Of a stretch of DNA of 64,000 nt, positions 38,295 to 47,385 are shown piece by piece. The translations under genes and the position numbers were made by a program. The notes below the pieces were generated by a model, which saw only the letters and a program-made list of their open reading frames with translations, ran no database searches and had not been told where the DNA came from. How positions within the stretch are numbered: the stretch's first letter is position 1; each line of letters begins with the position of its first letter. This DNA is from Collimonas arenae (GTDB taxonomy: Bacteria > Pseudomonadota > Gammaproteobacteria > Burkholderiales > Burkholderiaceae_D), in assembly GCF_001584165.1 (NCBI RefSeq), contig NZ_CP013233.1:3666620-3730619 (forward strand), written 5' to 3'.

Positions 38295-40414
38295 AAGAGA
38301 TGCTTTTGAGTCAGACCCTGTTAATCGAAATCTTCACCGAAGAACTGCCACCGAAAGCGCTGGCAAAACTGGGCGATGCCTTTGCCATGGGCATTTTCAA
38401 CGGTTTGAAAGCGCGCGACTTCCTCGACGATGGCGCACTCGCTACCGCATTCGCCACGCCACGCCGCTTGGCCGTCGCCATCAGCAATGTGCGCGCGACC
38501 TCGCTCGACAAGACCATGCGTGAAAAAGTGTTGCCGGTATCGGTAGCGCTGGACGCCGAAGGCAATGCGACCGCGCCGCTGGTCAAGAAACTGGCAGCGC
38601 TGGCATCACAAACCGGCGCTGCGGTCATCATGCCAAGCGACCTCGAACGCGCGCCAGACGGCAAGAATGAAAGCCTGTTCTACAGCTATACCGCCAAAGG
38701 CGTGGCGCTGCACACCGGCCTGCAGACGGTACTGGAAGATACCGTTGCCAAACTGCCGATCCCGAAGGTCATGAGTTACCAGCGCCAGCATGGACACGCA
38801 GCCGGCCAGACCGTGCGTTTTGTACGCCCGGCCCATCGACTACTGGCGCTGCATGGCGAACAGGTATTGCCGCTGACGTTGCTCGGCCTGGATGCGGATC
38901 GTCTGACGGAAGGCCATCGCTTCCTGTCGCAAGGCGAAATCGCCATTGCCGACGCCGATAGCTATGCGGCGACGCTGGCTGAAACCGGCAAGGTCATCGC
39001 CGGCTTCAACGAACGCAAGGAAAAGATCCGCAGCGCCCTGCTGGAAACCGCTGCGGCCGATCAAGTATTGATGCCGGAAGCGCTGCTGGACGAAGTCGCC
39101 GCGCTGGTCGAATGGCCGGTGGTGTACGCCTGCAAATTCGAAGACGAATTCCTGAGCGTACCGCAGGAATGCCTGATCCTGACGATGCAGACCAACCAGA
39201 AATATTTTGCGTTGACTGACAACGCCGGCAAGCTGCGCTCGCGTTTCCTGATCGTCTCCAACCTGGCGACCGACGAGCCGCAATACATCATCGAAGGCAA
39301 CGAGCGCGTGGTGCGTCCGCGCCTGTCGGATGCGAAATTCTTCTTTGAGCAAGACAAGAAAAAGAAACTGGCCGAACGCGTGCCGCTGCTGGCCAACGTG
39401 GTCTATCACAACAAGCTTGGCGACCAACTGCAGCGTACTGAACGCGTCAAGGCATTGGCAATCGCCATTGCCAAGCTGCTCGGCGGCGACGCTTCCCTGG
39501 CGGAACGCGGCGCGCTATTGGCCAAGGCTGACCTGCTGACCGACATGGTCGGCGAATTCCCTGAGCTGCAAGGCATCATGGGTAACTATTACGCGCGTCA
39601 CGACGGCGAAGCCGACGAAGTCGCGCAAGCCGTCTCGGAACATTATCAGCCGCGCTTCGCCGGCGATGCCTTGCCGACGACCGGCACCGGCACCGCAGTG
39701 GCGCTGGCCGACAAACTGGAAACCCTGGTCGGCATCTGGGGCATCGGCCTACAGCCGACTGGCGACAAGGACCCGTTTGCCCTGCGCCGCCACGCGCTGG
39801 GCATCCTGCGCATGCTGTTGGAAAAACGTCTACCGGTGGCGCTGTCACAGTTGCTGGCGAACGCCGCCCAGCAATTCGCCGGCAATGCCAACTTCAAGGA
39901 CCCTGGCAGCGATGTGCTGCCATTCCTGTATGACCGCCTGCGCGGGCTGCTGCGCGAGCGCGGTTATGCGCAGAATGAAATCGAAGCGGTGGTTGCGCAA
40001 CAGCCGGATCGGCTCGACAACATCATCGAACGCCTGGATGCGGTGCAAGCATTTGCCGCCCTGCCGGAAGCCGAAGCACTGGCTGCCGCTAACAAGCGCA
40101 TCACCAACATCTTGAAGAAAACGGAAGGCGTCGGCAGCACGGTGCGCACCGAATTGCTGCGCGACAGTGCCGAACAAGCATTGTTTGCTGCGATGAATGC
40201 GGTCAAGCCGGATGTCGACGCGGCGTTTGCCAAGGGCGATTTCAGCACTGCATTGAAAGCGCTGGCGCAATTGCGGCAAAACGTCGACGGCTTCTTTAAC
40301 GACGTCATGGTGATGGCCGACGACGAGCAGTTGCGCAACAACCGCCTGGCGTTGCTGTCGAACCTGCATGTGATGCTGAACCAGGTCGCCGACATCTCCA
40401 AGCTGGCTGCCTAA
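38291..40414 (+). CDS. glyS: Glycyl-tRNA synthetase beta subunit
   Basis: The 707-residue beta subunit contains [15 protein letters not shown] near the N terminus, [16 protein letters not shown], an HD-type region and a C-terminal anticodon-binding domain ending [13 protein letters not shown]. It binds tRNA-Gly and completes the enzyme with GlyQ. The start overlaps the glyQ stop. Confidence 0.97.
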   Translation: MKEMLLSQTLLIEIFTEELPPKALAKLGDAFAMGIFNGLKARDFLDDGALATAFATPRRLAVAISNVRATSLDKTMREKVLPVSVALDAEGNATAPLVKKLAALASQTGAAVIMPSDLERAPDGKNESLFYSYTAKGVALHTGLQTVLEDTVAKLPIPKVMSYQRQHGHAAGQTVRFVRPAHRLLALHGEQVLPLTLLGLDADRLTEGHRFLSQGEIAIADADSYAATLAETGKVIAGFNERKEKIRSALLETAAADQVLMPEALLDEVAALVEWPVVYACKFEDEFLSVPQECLILTMQTNQKYFALTDNAGKLRSRFLIVSNLATDEPQYIIEGNERVVRPRLSDAKFFFEQDKKKKLAERVPLLANVVYHNKLGDQLQRTERVKALAIAIAKLLGGDASLAERGALLAKADLLTDMVGEFPELQGIMGNYYARHDGEADEVAQAVSEHYQPRFAGDALPTTGTGTAVALADKLETLVGIWGIGLQPTGDKDPFALRRHALGILRMLLEKRLPVALSQLLANAAQQFAGNANFKDPGSDVLPFLYDRLRGLLRERGYAQNEIEAVVAQQPDRLDNIIERLDAVQAFAALPEAEALAAANKRITNILKKTEGVGSTVRTELLRDSAEQALFAAMNAVKPDVDAAFAKGDFSTALKALAQLRQNVDGFFNDVMVMADDEQLRNNRLALLSNLHVMLNQVADISKLAA

Positions 40415-40431
40415 CCTTCGGGCGAACCACT

Positions 40432-40989
40432 ATGAAACTGATCATCCTCGACCGCGACGGCGTCATCAACCATGACTCCGACGCCTTCATCAAATCTCCC
40501 GAGGAATGGGTGCCGATCAAGGGTTCGCTGGAAGCCATCGCGCGCCTCAACCAAGCCGGTTACCGGGTGGTGGTGGCAACCAACCAGTCGGGCATCGCGC
40601 GCGGGCTGTTCGACATGCCGACGCTGACGGCGATCCATCAAAAAATGCATGATGCCGCCCAACATGTCGGCGCCGAAATCGACGCCATCTTCTTTTGCCC
40701 ACATGCCGCCGACGACAATTGCGATTGCCGCAAACCGAAGGCCGGCATGTTCCACGATATCGGCAAGCGTTTCGACATCAGCCTGCGTGGCGGCGTAGCG
40801 ACGGTCGGCGATTCCTTGCGCGACCTGCAGGCCGGCTTTATCGCTGGCTGCGCGCCGTATCTGGTGCTCACCGGGAAAGGCGAAAAGACCCGCGAAAAAG
40901 GTGGCTTGCCACCCGGTACGCTGGTCTATCCGAACCTGGCTGCAGTGGTAGATTTTTTGTTGAAGAAACCGGTCGAGTTATCGGTTTGA
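40432..40989 (+). CDS. gmhB: D-glycero-beta-D-manno-heptose 1,7-bisphosphate 7-phosphatase GmhB
   Basis: GmhB removes the 7-phosphate in ADP-heptose synthesis for lipopolysaccharide core. The 185-residue HAD phosphatase has the nucleophile motif ILDRDGVIN, the zinc site CPHAADDNCDCRKPKAGM and GDSLRDLQAG. It starts 17 bp after glyS. The glyS-gmhB-plsC order is common in Burkholderiales. Confidence 0.94.
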   Translation: MKLIILDRDGVINHDSDAFIKSPEEWVPIKGSLEAIARLNQAGYRVVVATNQSGIARGLFDMPTLTAIHQKMHDAAQHVGAEIDAIFFCPHAADDNCDCRKPKAGMFHDIGKRFDISLRGGVATVGDSLRDLQAGFIAGCAPYLVLTGKGEKTREKGGLPPGTLVYPNLAAVVDFLLKKPVELSV

Positions 40990-41021
40990 TCGCCTTGAGC
41001 AGATCATGAGTCACTCCCGCG

Positions 41022-41050
41022 GTGTCATTCCCGCGCACGCGGGAATCCAT
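41022..41050. repeat. dRS3-like repeat, single unit
   Basis: TGTCATTCCCGCG and its inverse CGCGGGAATCCA flank CAC; the core ATTCCC-N8-GGGAAT (41027-41046) meets the Neisseria dRS3 pattern. It lies between gmhB and plsC. Confidence 0.8.
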
Positions 41051-41128
41051 TTTTCATCAGTAACCTGGATCTGCTGCCAACGCGGCGACGGTCAGGTTTT
41101 GAAATACTTAGAATTATCTGGAGCCTGA

Positions 41129-41866
41129 ATGTCACGCTTTTTCCTGTTTCTGCGTTCGTTGCTGTTTTTCCTATTGATGACGATCCTGACGGTGGTCTGG
41201 TCTTTTGCCTGTATCCTGTTTGCGCCGTTTCCGTATGCCCGCCGCTACTACCTGACCTCGCGCTGGAACGTCGCGGTGATCTGGATGGCCAAGGTCATTT
41301 GCGGCATTCGCTATCAGGTCAAGGGCATGGAAAACTTCCCCGATGCGCCGGCGATTGTACTGAGCAAGCACCAATCAGCCTGGGAAACCATTTTCCTGCT
41401 GCCGATGACGCCGCGCCCACTGGTGTTCGTATTCAAGAAATCCCTCACCTACATCCCATTTTTCGGCTGGGGCATCGCCCTGCTGCGCATGATCCCGATC
41501 GATCGCAGCAAGGGCCGCGACGCCTTTGCCCAAGTGGTAGTGCAAGGCCGCAAGCGACTGGCCGACGGACAATGGATCATCATGTTCCCGGAAGGCACAC
41601 GCATCCCGGTCGGCCAGACCGGCAAATACAAGAACGGCGGCACGCGCCTCGCAGTCGAAACCAATACACTGGTAGTGCCGATCGCACACAATGCCGGCGA
41701 GTGCTGGCCGAAGAATTCTTTCATCAAGCAACCCGGACTCATCACGGTCTCGATCGGTAAGCCGATTTACCCGGAAAACCTGGATAGCAGCGAGCTGATG
41801 GCCAAAGTCGAAAATTGGATAGAATCTGAAATGCGAGTGATTTCACCGCATGTTTATAAAAAGTAA
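41129..41866 (+). CDS. plsC: 1-acyl-sn-glycerol-3-phosphate acyltransferase PlsC
   Basis: PlsC makes phosphatidic acid from lysophosphatidic acid. The 245-residue protein has an N-terminal membrane segment (LFFLLMTILTVVWSFACILF), the catalytic motif HQSAWE (HX4E in place of HX4D), IPIDRSKGRDA, FPEGTRIPVG and VVPIAHNAGECW. The Glu variant of the first motif is common in betaproteobacterial PlsC and does not suggest loss of function. It probably shares a transcript with the next gene (24 bp gap). Confidence 0.92.
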   Translation: MSRFFLFLRSLLFFLLMTILTVVWSFACILFAPFPYARRYYLTSRWNVAVIWMAKVICGIRYQVKGMENFPDAPAIVLSKHQSAWETIFLLPMTPRPLVFVFKKSLTYIPFFGWGIALLRMIPIDRSKGRDAFAQVVVQGRKRLADGQWIIMFPEGTRIPVGQTGKYKNGGTRLAVETNTLVVPIAHNAGECWPKNSFIKQPGLITVSIGKPIYPENLDSSELMAKVENWIESEMRVISPHVYKK

Positions 41867-41890
41867 TAATTACCTGAATCCTGGCCGCCA

Positions 41891-42832
41891 TTGAAATTAT
41901 TGCATCAAAAGCCTTCTAAGCCTCGCCTGGGACCAGATGGTCGGTCCCAAGGGAGGACGCAGCAGCAACTGGCGTTGCAACTGGATCTATTTGCCGACGA
42001 TTCGACTGCAATCGTGCCACGCGCCGATTTGCCGTCAACCCCGCCTGCGCTACGCTCGACGCCGCCGCAACAACCCCAGCAACCGGAAGTACCCGCAGCA
42101 CTGGCGCCAGGCAAGCGCCGCCTGCACATTGGTGAACATGTGCTCGATTACACCCTGCTACGCTCGAAACGACGCTCCATCGGCTTCGTAATCAGCGACG
42201 ACGGCTTGCGCGTCACCGCGCCCAAATGGGTCACGCTGAGCGACATCGAACTCGCCATTCGTGAAAAGAAGCGCTGGATATTGACCAAGCTGAGCGAATA
42301 CCGCGACCGCTCAACCCGCCGCATGCAGCCGCAAATGCAGTGGCGCGATGGCGAAACGCTGCCCTATCTGGGCCGCAGCATCACCTTGCGTATCCATGCC
42401 CCCCAGAGAGCCGGGATTCACTTTGATGAAGCCGCAGACCAGCTCATCGTCTGCCTGCCCGCCGACGCCAGCGAACAGCAATTGAAAGACCGGGTGCTGG
42501 GCTGGCTGCAGCTGGAGGCCAAGCGCGTATTTGGCGAACGCCTGCCGCTCTATGCGGAAAAACTCGGCGTTACCTACAAGTCCTTTGCATTGTCGTCGGC
42601 CACTACCCAGTGGGGCTCCTGTACCTCCGAGGGCAAGATCCGCCTGAACTGGCGGCTGATGCATTTTGCACTGCCACTGATCGACTATGTCATCGCGCAC
42701 GAACTGTCTCACCTGCGCGAAATGAACCATAGCCCGCGCTTTTGGGCCACGGTGCAATCGATCTTCCCGGAATTTGAAACTGCCCGTAAGACATTGCGTG
42801 ACAGCGCGCAAGAAACGCTGCCCGTTTTCTAG
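41891..42832 (+). CDS. YgjP-like M48-family metallopeptidase (DUF45)
   Basis: The 313-residue protein has a variable Pro/Gln-rich N terminus (about 1-75), then a DUF45 domain with LRSKRRSIGFVISDDGLRVTAPKW, TQWGSCTSEGKIRLNWRLM and the zinc site HELSHLREMNHSPRFW (HExxH plus a third His). This matches the YgjP/SprT-like family. The start is TTG 41891; no ATG in frame is close enough to the conserved part to be preferred. Its substrate is unknown. Confidence 0.88.
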   Translation: MKLLHQKPSKPRLGPDGRSQGRTQQQLALQLDLFADDSTAIVPRADLPSTPPALRSTPPQQPQQPEVPAALAPGKRRLHIGEHVLDYTLLRSKRRSIGFVISDDGLRVTAPKWVTLSDIELAIREKKRWILTKLSEYRDRSTRRMQPQMQWRDGETLPYLGRSITLRIHAPQRAGIHFDEAADQLIVCLPADASEQQLKDRVLGWLQLEAKRVFGERLPLYAEKLGVTYKSFALSSATTQWGSCTSEGKIRLNWRLMHFALPLIDYVIAHELSHLREMNHSPRFWATVQSIFPEFETARKTLRDSAQETLPVF

Positions 42833-43003
42833 CAAACACCGGACGCCCCGGCTGCCAGGCGGCGCAAAGCCAATATTCCCAACACGATGTAAGATATTGG
42901 CTTCGATTCGCTGCTTAGAGTCACGCTGAGTTGCAATTTTGGCTCGCGATCTCGCTGCAAGGCTGAATTGCCCACACATCCCCTTCCCAACTTCAGAGAA
43001 AAT

Positions 43004-43414
43004 ATGCGTATCCTCCATACCATGCTGCGCGTCGGCAACCTGCAACGTTCGATCGATTTCTACACCAAAGTGCTCGGCATGAAACTGCTACGCACCAACG
43101 ACAATCCCGAGTACAAATACACACTGGCATTCGTCGGTTACGGCAGCAATCCGGATCATGCGGAGCTGGAGCTGACCTATAACTACGGCGTCGAAAGCTA
43201 TGAACAAGGCACCGCATTCGGGCACTTGGCAGTTGCTGTGGAGGATGCCTACAAAGCCTGCGCCGATGTCAAGACACAGGGCGGCAACGTGACGCGCGAA
43301 GCCGGTCCGGTCAAGGGCGGCAGCACCGTCATCGCCTTTGTACAGGACCCGGATGGCTACAAGATCGAACTGATTGAACGCAAAGACGGCACCGGGGCCA
43401 GCGAGAAACTATAA
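43004..43414 (+). CDS. gloA: Lactoylglutathione lyase (glyoxalase I) GloA
   Basis: GloA converts the methylglyoxal-glutathione adduct to S-lactoylglutathione. The 136-residue protein has metal ligands His5 (MRILHTML), Glu (ELELTYN), His (FGHLAVAV) and Glu (YKIELIER), consistent with the short nickel-type enzyme. ATG 43004 is chosen because the frame upstream adds only a non-conserved 12-residue lead. It converges with rsmA, 15 bp away. Confidence 0.96.
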   Translation: MRILHTMLRVGNLQRSIDFYTKVLGMKLLRTNDNPEYKYTLAFVGYGSNPDHAELELTYNYGVESYEQGTAFGHLAVAVEDAYKACADVKTQGGNVTREAGPVKGGSTVIAFVQDPDGYKIELIERKDGTGASEKL

Positions 43415-43429
43415 GCCCGCCTCGATGAC

Positions 43430-44211
43430 TTATGCGTTGGCAGACAAGGCGTTCGCCAACGCCACGAAACGTTCCATCGGTACCGCTTCAGGCCGCGCCT
43501 GCGGATCAACGCCGGCATCGATCAGTTGGCTCTCGCTGAACATCCCAGCCAGGCAATTGCGAATCACCTTACGACGCTGGCTGAACGCTTTCAACACCAC
43601 CGCCTCCAGTTTCTGCTGATCGCAAACCAGCGGCTGGGCAATCGGGATCATCCTCACAATTGCCGACTCGACCCGCGGTGGCGGATCAAATGCGGTTGGG
43701 GCACAATAAACAACAACTCCATGTGATAGCGCCATTGCAGCATCACGGACAAACGGCCGAATGCTTTGCTGCCGGGTTGCGCAACCATGCGTTCCACGAC
43801 TTCCTTTTGCAACATGAAATGCTGGTCTTGCACCTGCGGTGCGATCTCGGTCAAGTGAAACAGCAACGGGCTGGAGATGTTGTACGGCAGATTGCCGACC
43901 ACGCGCAGTTTCTTGTCGCCGACCAACGGGATACTGGCGAAATCAAACTTGAGCGCGTCGGCGGAATGGACGTGCAAGCGCGCCGGGTCGAAATTCTTTT
44001 GCAGGCGTGCGACCAGGTCGCGGTCTAGCTCGACCACATGTAATTGCTTGAGTGATTCCAGCAACAGGCGTGTCATAGCGGCCAGGCCGGGGCCGATTTC
44101 GACCATGTTGTCATCGGCTTGCGGATCGATCGCGCTGATGATGTTGTAGAGGACGGTGTCGTCCGTCAGGAAGTTCTGGCCGAAGCGTTTGCGGGCGATG
44201 TGTTTCGTCAT
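43430..44211 (-). CDS. rsmA: 16S rRNA dimethyladenosine transferase RsmA/KsgA (frameshifted in this sequence)
   Basis: RsmA dimethylates two adenines near the 16S rRNA 3' end. The N-terminal frame (43654-44211) has [27 protein letters not shown] and [14 protein letters not shown]. At the GGGG run 43698-43701 (CCCC in coding strand) the frame shifts; adding one base reads [23 protein letters not shown] and continues to 43430, giving about 260 residues, normal for the family. A lost base in the sequence is likeliest. In E. coli and many relatives rsmA directly follows pdxA; here a 618 bp repeat-bearing gap separates them. Confidence 0.9.
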
Positions 44212-44349
44212 GTTTTTCTTTAAAAGCTATTGTCCGAAATCTTGGGTGATAACGTTTTCGGAATCATTGTTTGTTGCATGTCTGGCTGGCAAAGTCGATC
44301 ACTGCCTGGCAAAAATTCTGTGGAAGAACCGTGCGCCACCACCATGCAG

Positions 44350-44412
44350 TTAAATGGGGTCAGAGTTTTTTTTCGGCGGTTCTTTGCCGAAAATTACTCT
44401 GACCCCATTTAA
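44350..44412. repeat. Nested hairpin repeat with TGGGGTCAGAGT arms, copy 2
   Basis: Perfect 17 bp arms TTAAATGGGGTCAGAGT (44350-44366) and ACTCTGACCCCATTTAA (44396-44412) surround TTTTCGGC (44370-44377) and GCCGAAAA (44386-44393). The plan is identical to copy 1 at 11680-11731, but the inner stem sequence differs. Confidence 0.82.
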
Positions 44413-44605
44413 CGGGCCACGGAGTAAGTACGGCGGCGCATCTACAACAACGGTCATCGTTACTTAATATGGTTGCTACTCCGTGGGTGCTTGCCGGGGG
44501 TAGCCCGGCAGCTAGTCACTTTTCTTGCTTCGCCCCCTAGCCGGGCGCAAAAAAAGTAACCAAAAGAAGGCGATCGCACAGCCGTTGCCCGCCTTCGGCG
44601 GGTTC

Positions 44606-44697
44606 CCAAATACGGCGCGTGCCAGTCGGGAATTATGGGACACATGTTTGAGCGCAGCGAGTTTGTGTCCCATCCGACTGGCACGCGCCGTATTTGG
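44606..44697. repeat. 92 bp near-perfect palindrome
   Basis: A 24 bp arm (44606-44629, beginning CCAAATACGGCGCG) is exactly complementary to 44674-44697. Inside, TGGGACACA (44636-44644) pairs with TGTGTCCCA (44664-44672), leaving a 19 nt loop. It would form a very stable hairpin or cruciform and could stop or protect transcripts between pdxA and rsmA. Confidence 0.85.
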
Positions 44698-44829
44698 CAA
44701 CGTCAGCATGCGAGAAGTCAAAAGCAACAGCACGTCAAAAACAACCACAACCGCAACTTCAACTTCAACACCAACTTCAAAATCAACTTCAACAGCCTTG
44801 TTGCATTTTACCGCTGACGAATATTCAAA

Positions 44830-45903
44830 TTAAGCCTTGCCCTGCCTGCCCGCTTGCACCATCTGCGCTGCGGCGTCCAGTGCGGCTAGCATGCTGCCGT
44901 GGTCGGCGTGTCCCAGGCCGGCGGCGGCGAGGTCTAGCGCGGTGCCGTGGTCGACTGAGGTGCGGATGAATGGCAGGCCTAGCGTGATGTTGATGCCGTG
45001 GCCGAAGCTGGCGTATTTCAGTACCGGCAAACCCTGGTCGTGATACATGGCTAGCACGCAGTCGGCTTCGGCCAGGTATTTTTGCTGGAACAGAGTGTCG
45101 GCTGGATACGGGCCGCTGACGGCAATGCCTCTTGCTTTGGCAGCGTCCAGTACCGGTGTGATGATGTCGATTTCTTCGCGGCCAAGGTAACCGCCCTCGC
45201 CTGCATGCGGGTTCAAGCCCGTCACCAGGATGCGCGGCTGTTTCAAGCCAAATTTTTTCTGCAGATCTGCATGCAGGATATCGATGCTGCGGCTCAGGCT
45301 ATCAAAATTGATGGCCGCGGCGACGTCCTTCAATGCCAGGTGCGTGGTCGCCAATGCGACGCGTAGCGGCGGCGTTGTCCTGTCCGTTGCCAGCATCATC
45401 ACGACTTGTGGCGTGGCGCTGCGTTCCGCCAGGTATTCGGTATGGCCGGTGAACGGCACGCCGGCATCGTTGATCGTGCTTTTCTGCAGCGGTGCAGTAA
45501 CGATGCCGTCGAAGATTCCTTGCAGGGCGCAGTCAATGGCAAGATCGAGCGTGCGTAATACGGGCCGGCCATTACGTGCATCTAATTTTCCTGGCTGCAC
45601 ATGCGCTTCCAGCTGACAATCGATCACCGCTACCTGGTCCAGGCCGAAGTTGGGCAAGCCATTGTTGCGCAGCGCCTGCTGCGATAACGCCACCAAGCGG
45701 ATTTTCGGATCTATTTCGGCGGCGATCATGGCCAGGAAGGCCGCATCGCCAATCAGTACACTATTGATTTCGGCGCGCCGCTCCCAGGCGGCCCGGATCG
45801 ATACTTCCGGTCCGATCCCGGCCGGCTCGCCGCATGTGACCGCCAGTATCGGCCGACGCCGCACAACGGCGGCATTGGCATTACTTGCAAACTGCTCAGG
45901 CAT
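44830..45903 (-). CDS. pdxA: 4-hydroxythreonine-4-phosphate dehydrogenase PdxA
   Basis: PdxA oxidises 4-phosphohydroxy-L-threonine in pyridoxal phosphate synthesis. The 357-residue protein has [11 protein letters not shown], the metal/substrate motif [21 protein letters not shown] and [11 protein letters not shown]. It follows surA by about 37 bp in the order lptD-surA-pdxA. Length and motifs are normal. Confidence 0.95.
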   Translation of the reverse strand: MPEQFASNANAAVVRRRPILAVTCGEPAGIGPEVSIRAAWERRAEINSVLIGDAAFLAMIAAEIDPKIRLVALSQQALRNNGLPNFGLDQVAVIDCQLEAHVQPGKLDARNGRPVLRTLDLAIDCALQGIFDGIVTAPLQKSTINDAGVPFTGHTEYLAERSATPQVVMMLATDRTTPPLRVALATTHLALKDVAAAINFDSLSRSIDILHADLQKKFGLKQPRILVTGLNPHAGEGGYLGREEIDIITPVLDAAKARGIAVSGPYPADTLFQQKYLAEADCVLAMYHDQGLPVLKYASFGHGINITLGLPFIRTSVDHGTALDLAAAGLGHADHGSMLAALDAAAQMVQAGRQGKA

Positions 45904-45940
45904 TATTCGTCCTCGATACTGGCTTTGTCACGACTCGCTA

Positions 45941-47368
45941 TCAGTGGTCGTCGTTGCGATATTCCACGTACGTGCTATCGCGCAACTGACGCAGCCAGTC
46001 GTTGGTGGCTTCTTCTGTTTTACGTTCGCGAATCGCCATCCGCGCGGCAAGGCGCTGACGTTCTTTCGACACATCATTGGTCTTCCGCTCCAGCACTTGA
46101 ATCAGGTGATAACCGAATGGCGATTCGATCGGCTCGCTGATCTGGCCAGGTTTCAATGCATCCATCGCGCGCTCGAACTCCGGCACGGTATCGCCAGTAT
46201 AGACCCATCCGAGATCGCCGCCTTTTGATGCCGACAGATCGTTCGAATATTGTTTGGCCAGATCTTCGAATTTCGCTGCGTTGTTGTCGATGCGCTCTTT
46301 CAAGTCGAGCAGGCGGCGGCGGGCGTCAGCCGCGGTCACGGTTGGCGTCACCTTGATCAGGATATGGCGCACGTGCGTCTGCTGGATCGCGGCGGCAGCC
46401 GTATCAATCGGCGTTGCTGCAGCTGCACGCTTGTTGACCAGCTTGATGATATGAAAACCGTTGGCGCTCTTGATAATCGGCGATACCTGGCCTGGGCTCA
46501 GATTGGCCACCGCCTCCACAAACAGGGATGGCAGGCGGTCCTGCGGCCGCCAGCCCATGTCGCCGCCGGTCAGTGCATCACTGGAATCGGAATAGGCGGC
46601 AGCTATCGCGGCGAAATTACCACCCGATTTAATTTGCTGCATGGCTTCTTCGGCACGTTTGGCGCGCTGGGCGATTTGAGCGGCGCTGGCATTTTCCGGC
46701 ACCTGGATCAGGATTTGCGCCAGATCCAGTTCCTGGGCGGTCTGCTTATTGCCGGCTTCGGCAGCTATGTAGTTATCAACTTCAGAATCTGAAATCTGAA
46801 TCTTGTTGTCGACTTCACGTTCACGTAAGCGCTGTAACAATATTTCCCGACGAATTTCCTCGCGGAAAGCCGGATAAGGAATCTTGTCGTGTTCCAGCTG
46901 ACGCTGGAAATCCGCCATCGACAACTTGTTCTGCTCAGCAATCCGGCTAATCGCGCGATCCAGCATGACGTCGTCGACTGTGATGCCATTCTCTTTCGCC
47001 AATTGCACTTCGGCACGCTCCAGAATCATGCGTTCCAGCAATTGCTTCTGCAACTCGGCCATTGGCGGCAATTCAATGTTTTGCGCCTTCATCCGCAGCA
47101 CCACGTCGTTCACGCGGGACGCCAGCTCCTGCTGGGTAATCACGTCGGTATTCACTACCGCGACGATCGCATCTACCGTCTGTGGAGTCACTGACCTGGC
47201 AACCGGCTTAACCGGCTCGGCGGTGCTGGTCGGCGCCAGTGCCGGCGGCACCGACTGGGTCGACGCGCCTTGCGCCCAAGCGCCGGTGGCGGTAGCTGAC
47301 AACAACGAAAAAACGATTGCCGCAAGTTGAGTTTGATTGGTTTTACGCATAATTGGAAAAACGTTCAT
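45941..47368 (-). CDS. surA: Periplasmic chaperone/peptidyl-prolyl isomerase SurA
   Basis: SurA escorts outer-membrane proteins, including LptD, through the periplasm. The protein (475 residues from ATG 47368) has a signal peptide ending ATATGAWA, an N-terminal SurA chaperone region, and two parvulin domains (EELDLAQILIQVPENA... and VRHILIKVTPTVTAADARRRL...). TTG 47389, overlapping the lptD stop, or ATG 47350 are alternative starts; all give a usable signal peptide. It is coupled with lptD. Confidence 0.94.
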   Translation of the reverse strand: MNVFPIMRKTNQTQLAAIVFSLLSATATGAWAQGASTQSVPPALAPTSTAEPVKPVARSVTPQTVDAIVAVVNTDVITQQELASRVNDVVLRMKAQNIELPPMAELQKQLLERMILERAEVQLAKENGITVDDVMLDRAISRIAEQNKLSMADFQRQLEHDKIPYPAFREEIRREILLQRLREREVDNKIQISDSEVDNYIAAEAGNKQTAQELDLAQILIQVPENASAAQIAQRAKRAEEAMQQIKSGGNFAAIAAAYSDSSDALTGGDMGWRPQDRLPSLFVEAVANLSPGQVSPIIKSANGFHIIKLVNKRAAAATPIDTAAAAIQQTHVRHILIKVTPTVTAADARRRLLDLKERIDNNAAKFEDLAKQYSNDLSASKGGDLGWVYTGDTVPEFERAMDALKPGQISEPIESPFGYHLIQVLERKTNDVSKERQRLAARMAIRERKTEEATNDWLRQLRDSTYVEYRNDDH

Positions 47369-47385
47369 AAGTGAAAATGACTGGT

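Larger units (their letters stand above)
44212..44829. other. Repeat-filled gap between pdxA and rsmA
   Basis: No convincing gene. It holds the nested GGGGTCAGAGT hairpin (44350-44412), a stem TGCCGGG/CCCGGCA (44491-44508), an AGTAACCAAAAGAAGGCG segment familiar from betaproteobacterial intergenic repeats, a GCCCGCC/GGCGGG hairpin (44588-44602), the 92 bp palindrome (44606-44697) and a low-complexity (AACTTC)-rich tract (44751-44793). A Ser/Thr-rich plus-strand frame here is only a reading of that tract. Confidence 0.7.

Noticed and set aside
41129..41866. PlsC suspected inactive because HX4D reads HX4E
   Set aside because: The HX4E form is common in betaproteobacterial PlsC and all other motifs are intact.
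44525..44833. Ser/Thr-rich plus-strand frame in the pdxA-rsmA gap
   Set aside because: It runs through the 92 bp palindrome and an AACTTC-type low-complexity tract, so the composition comes from repeats.
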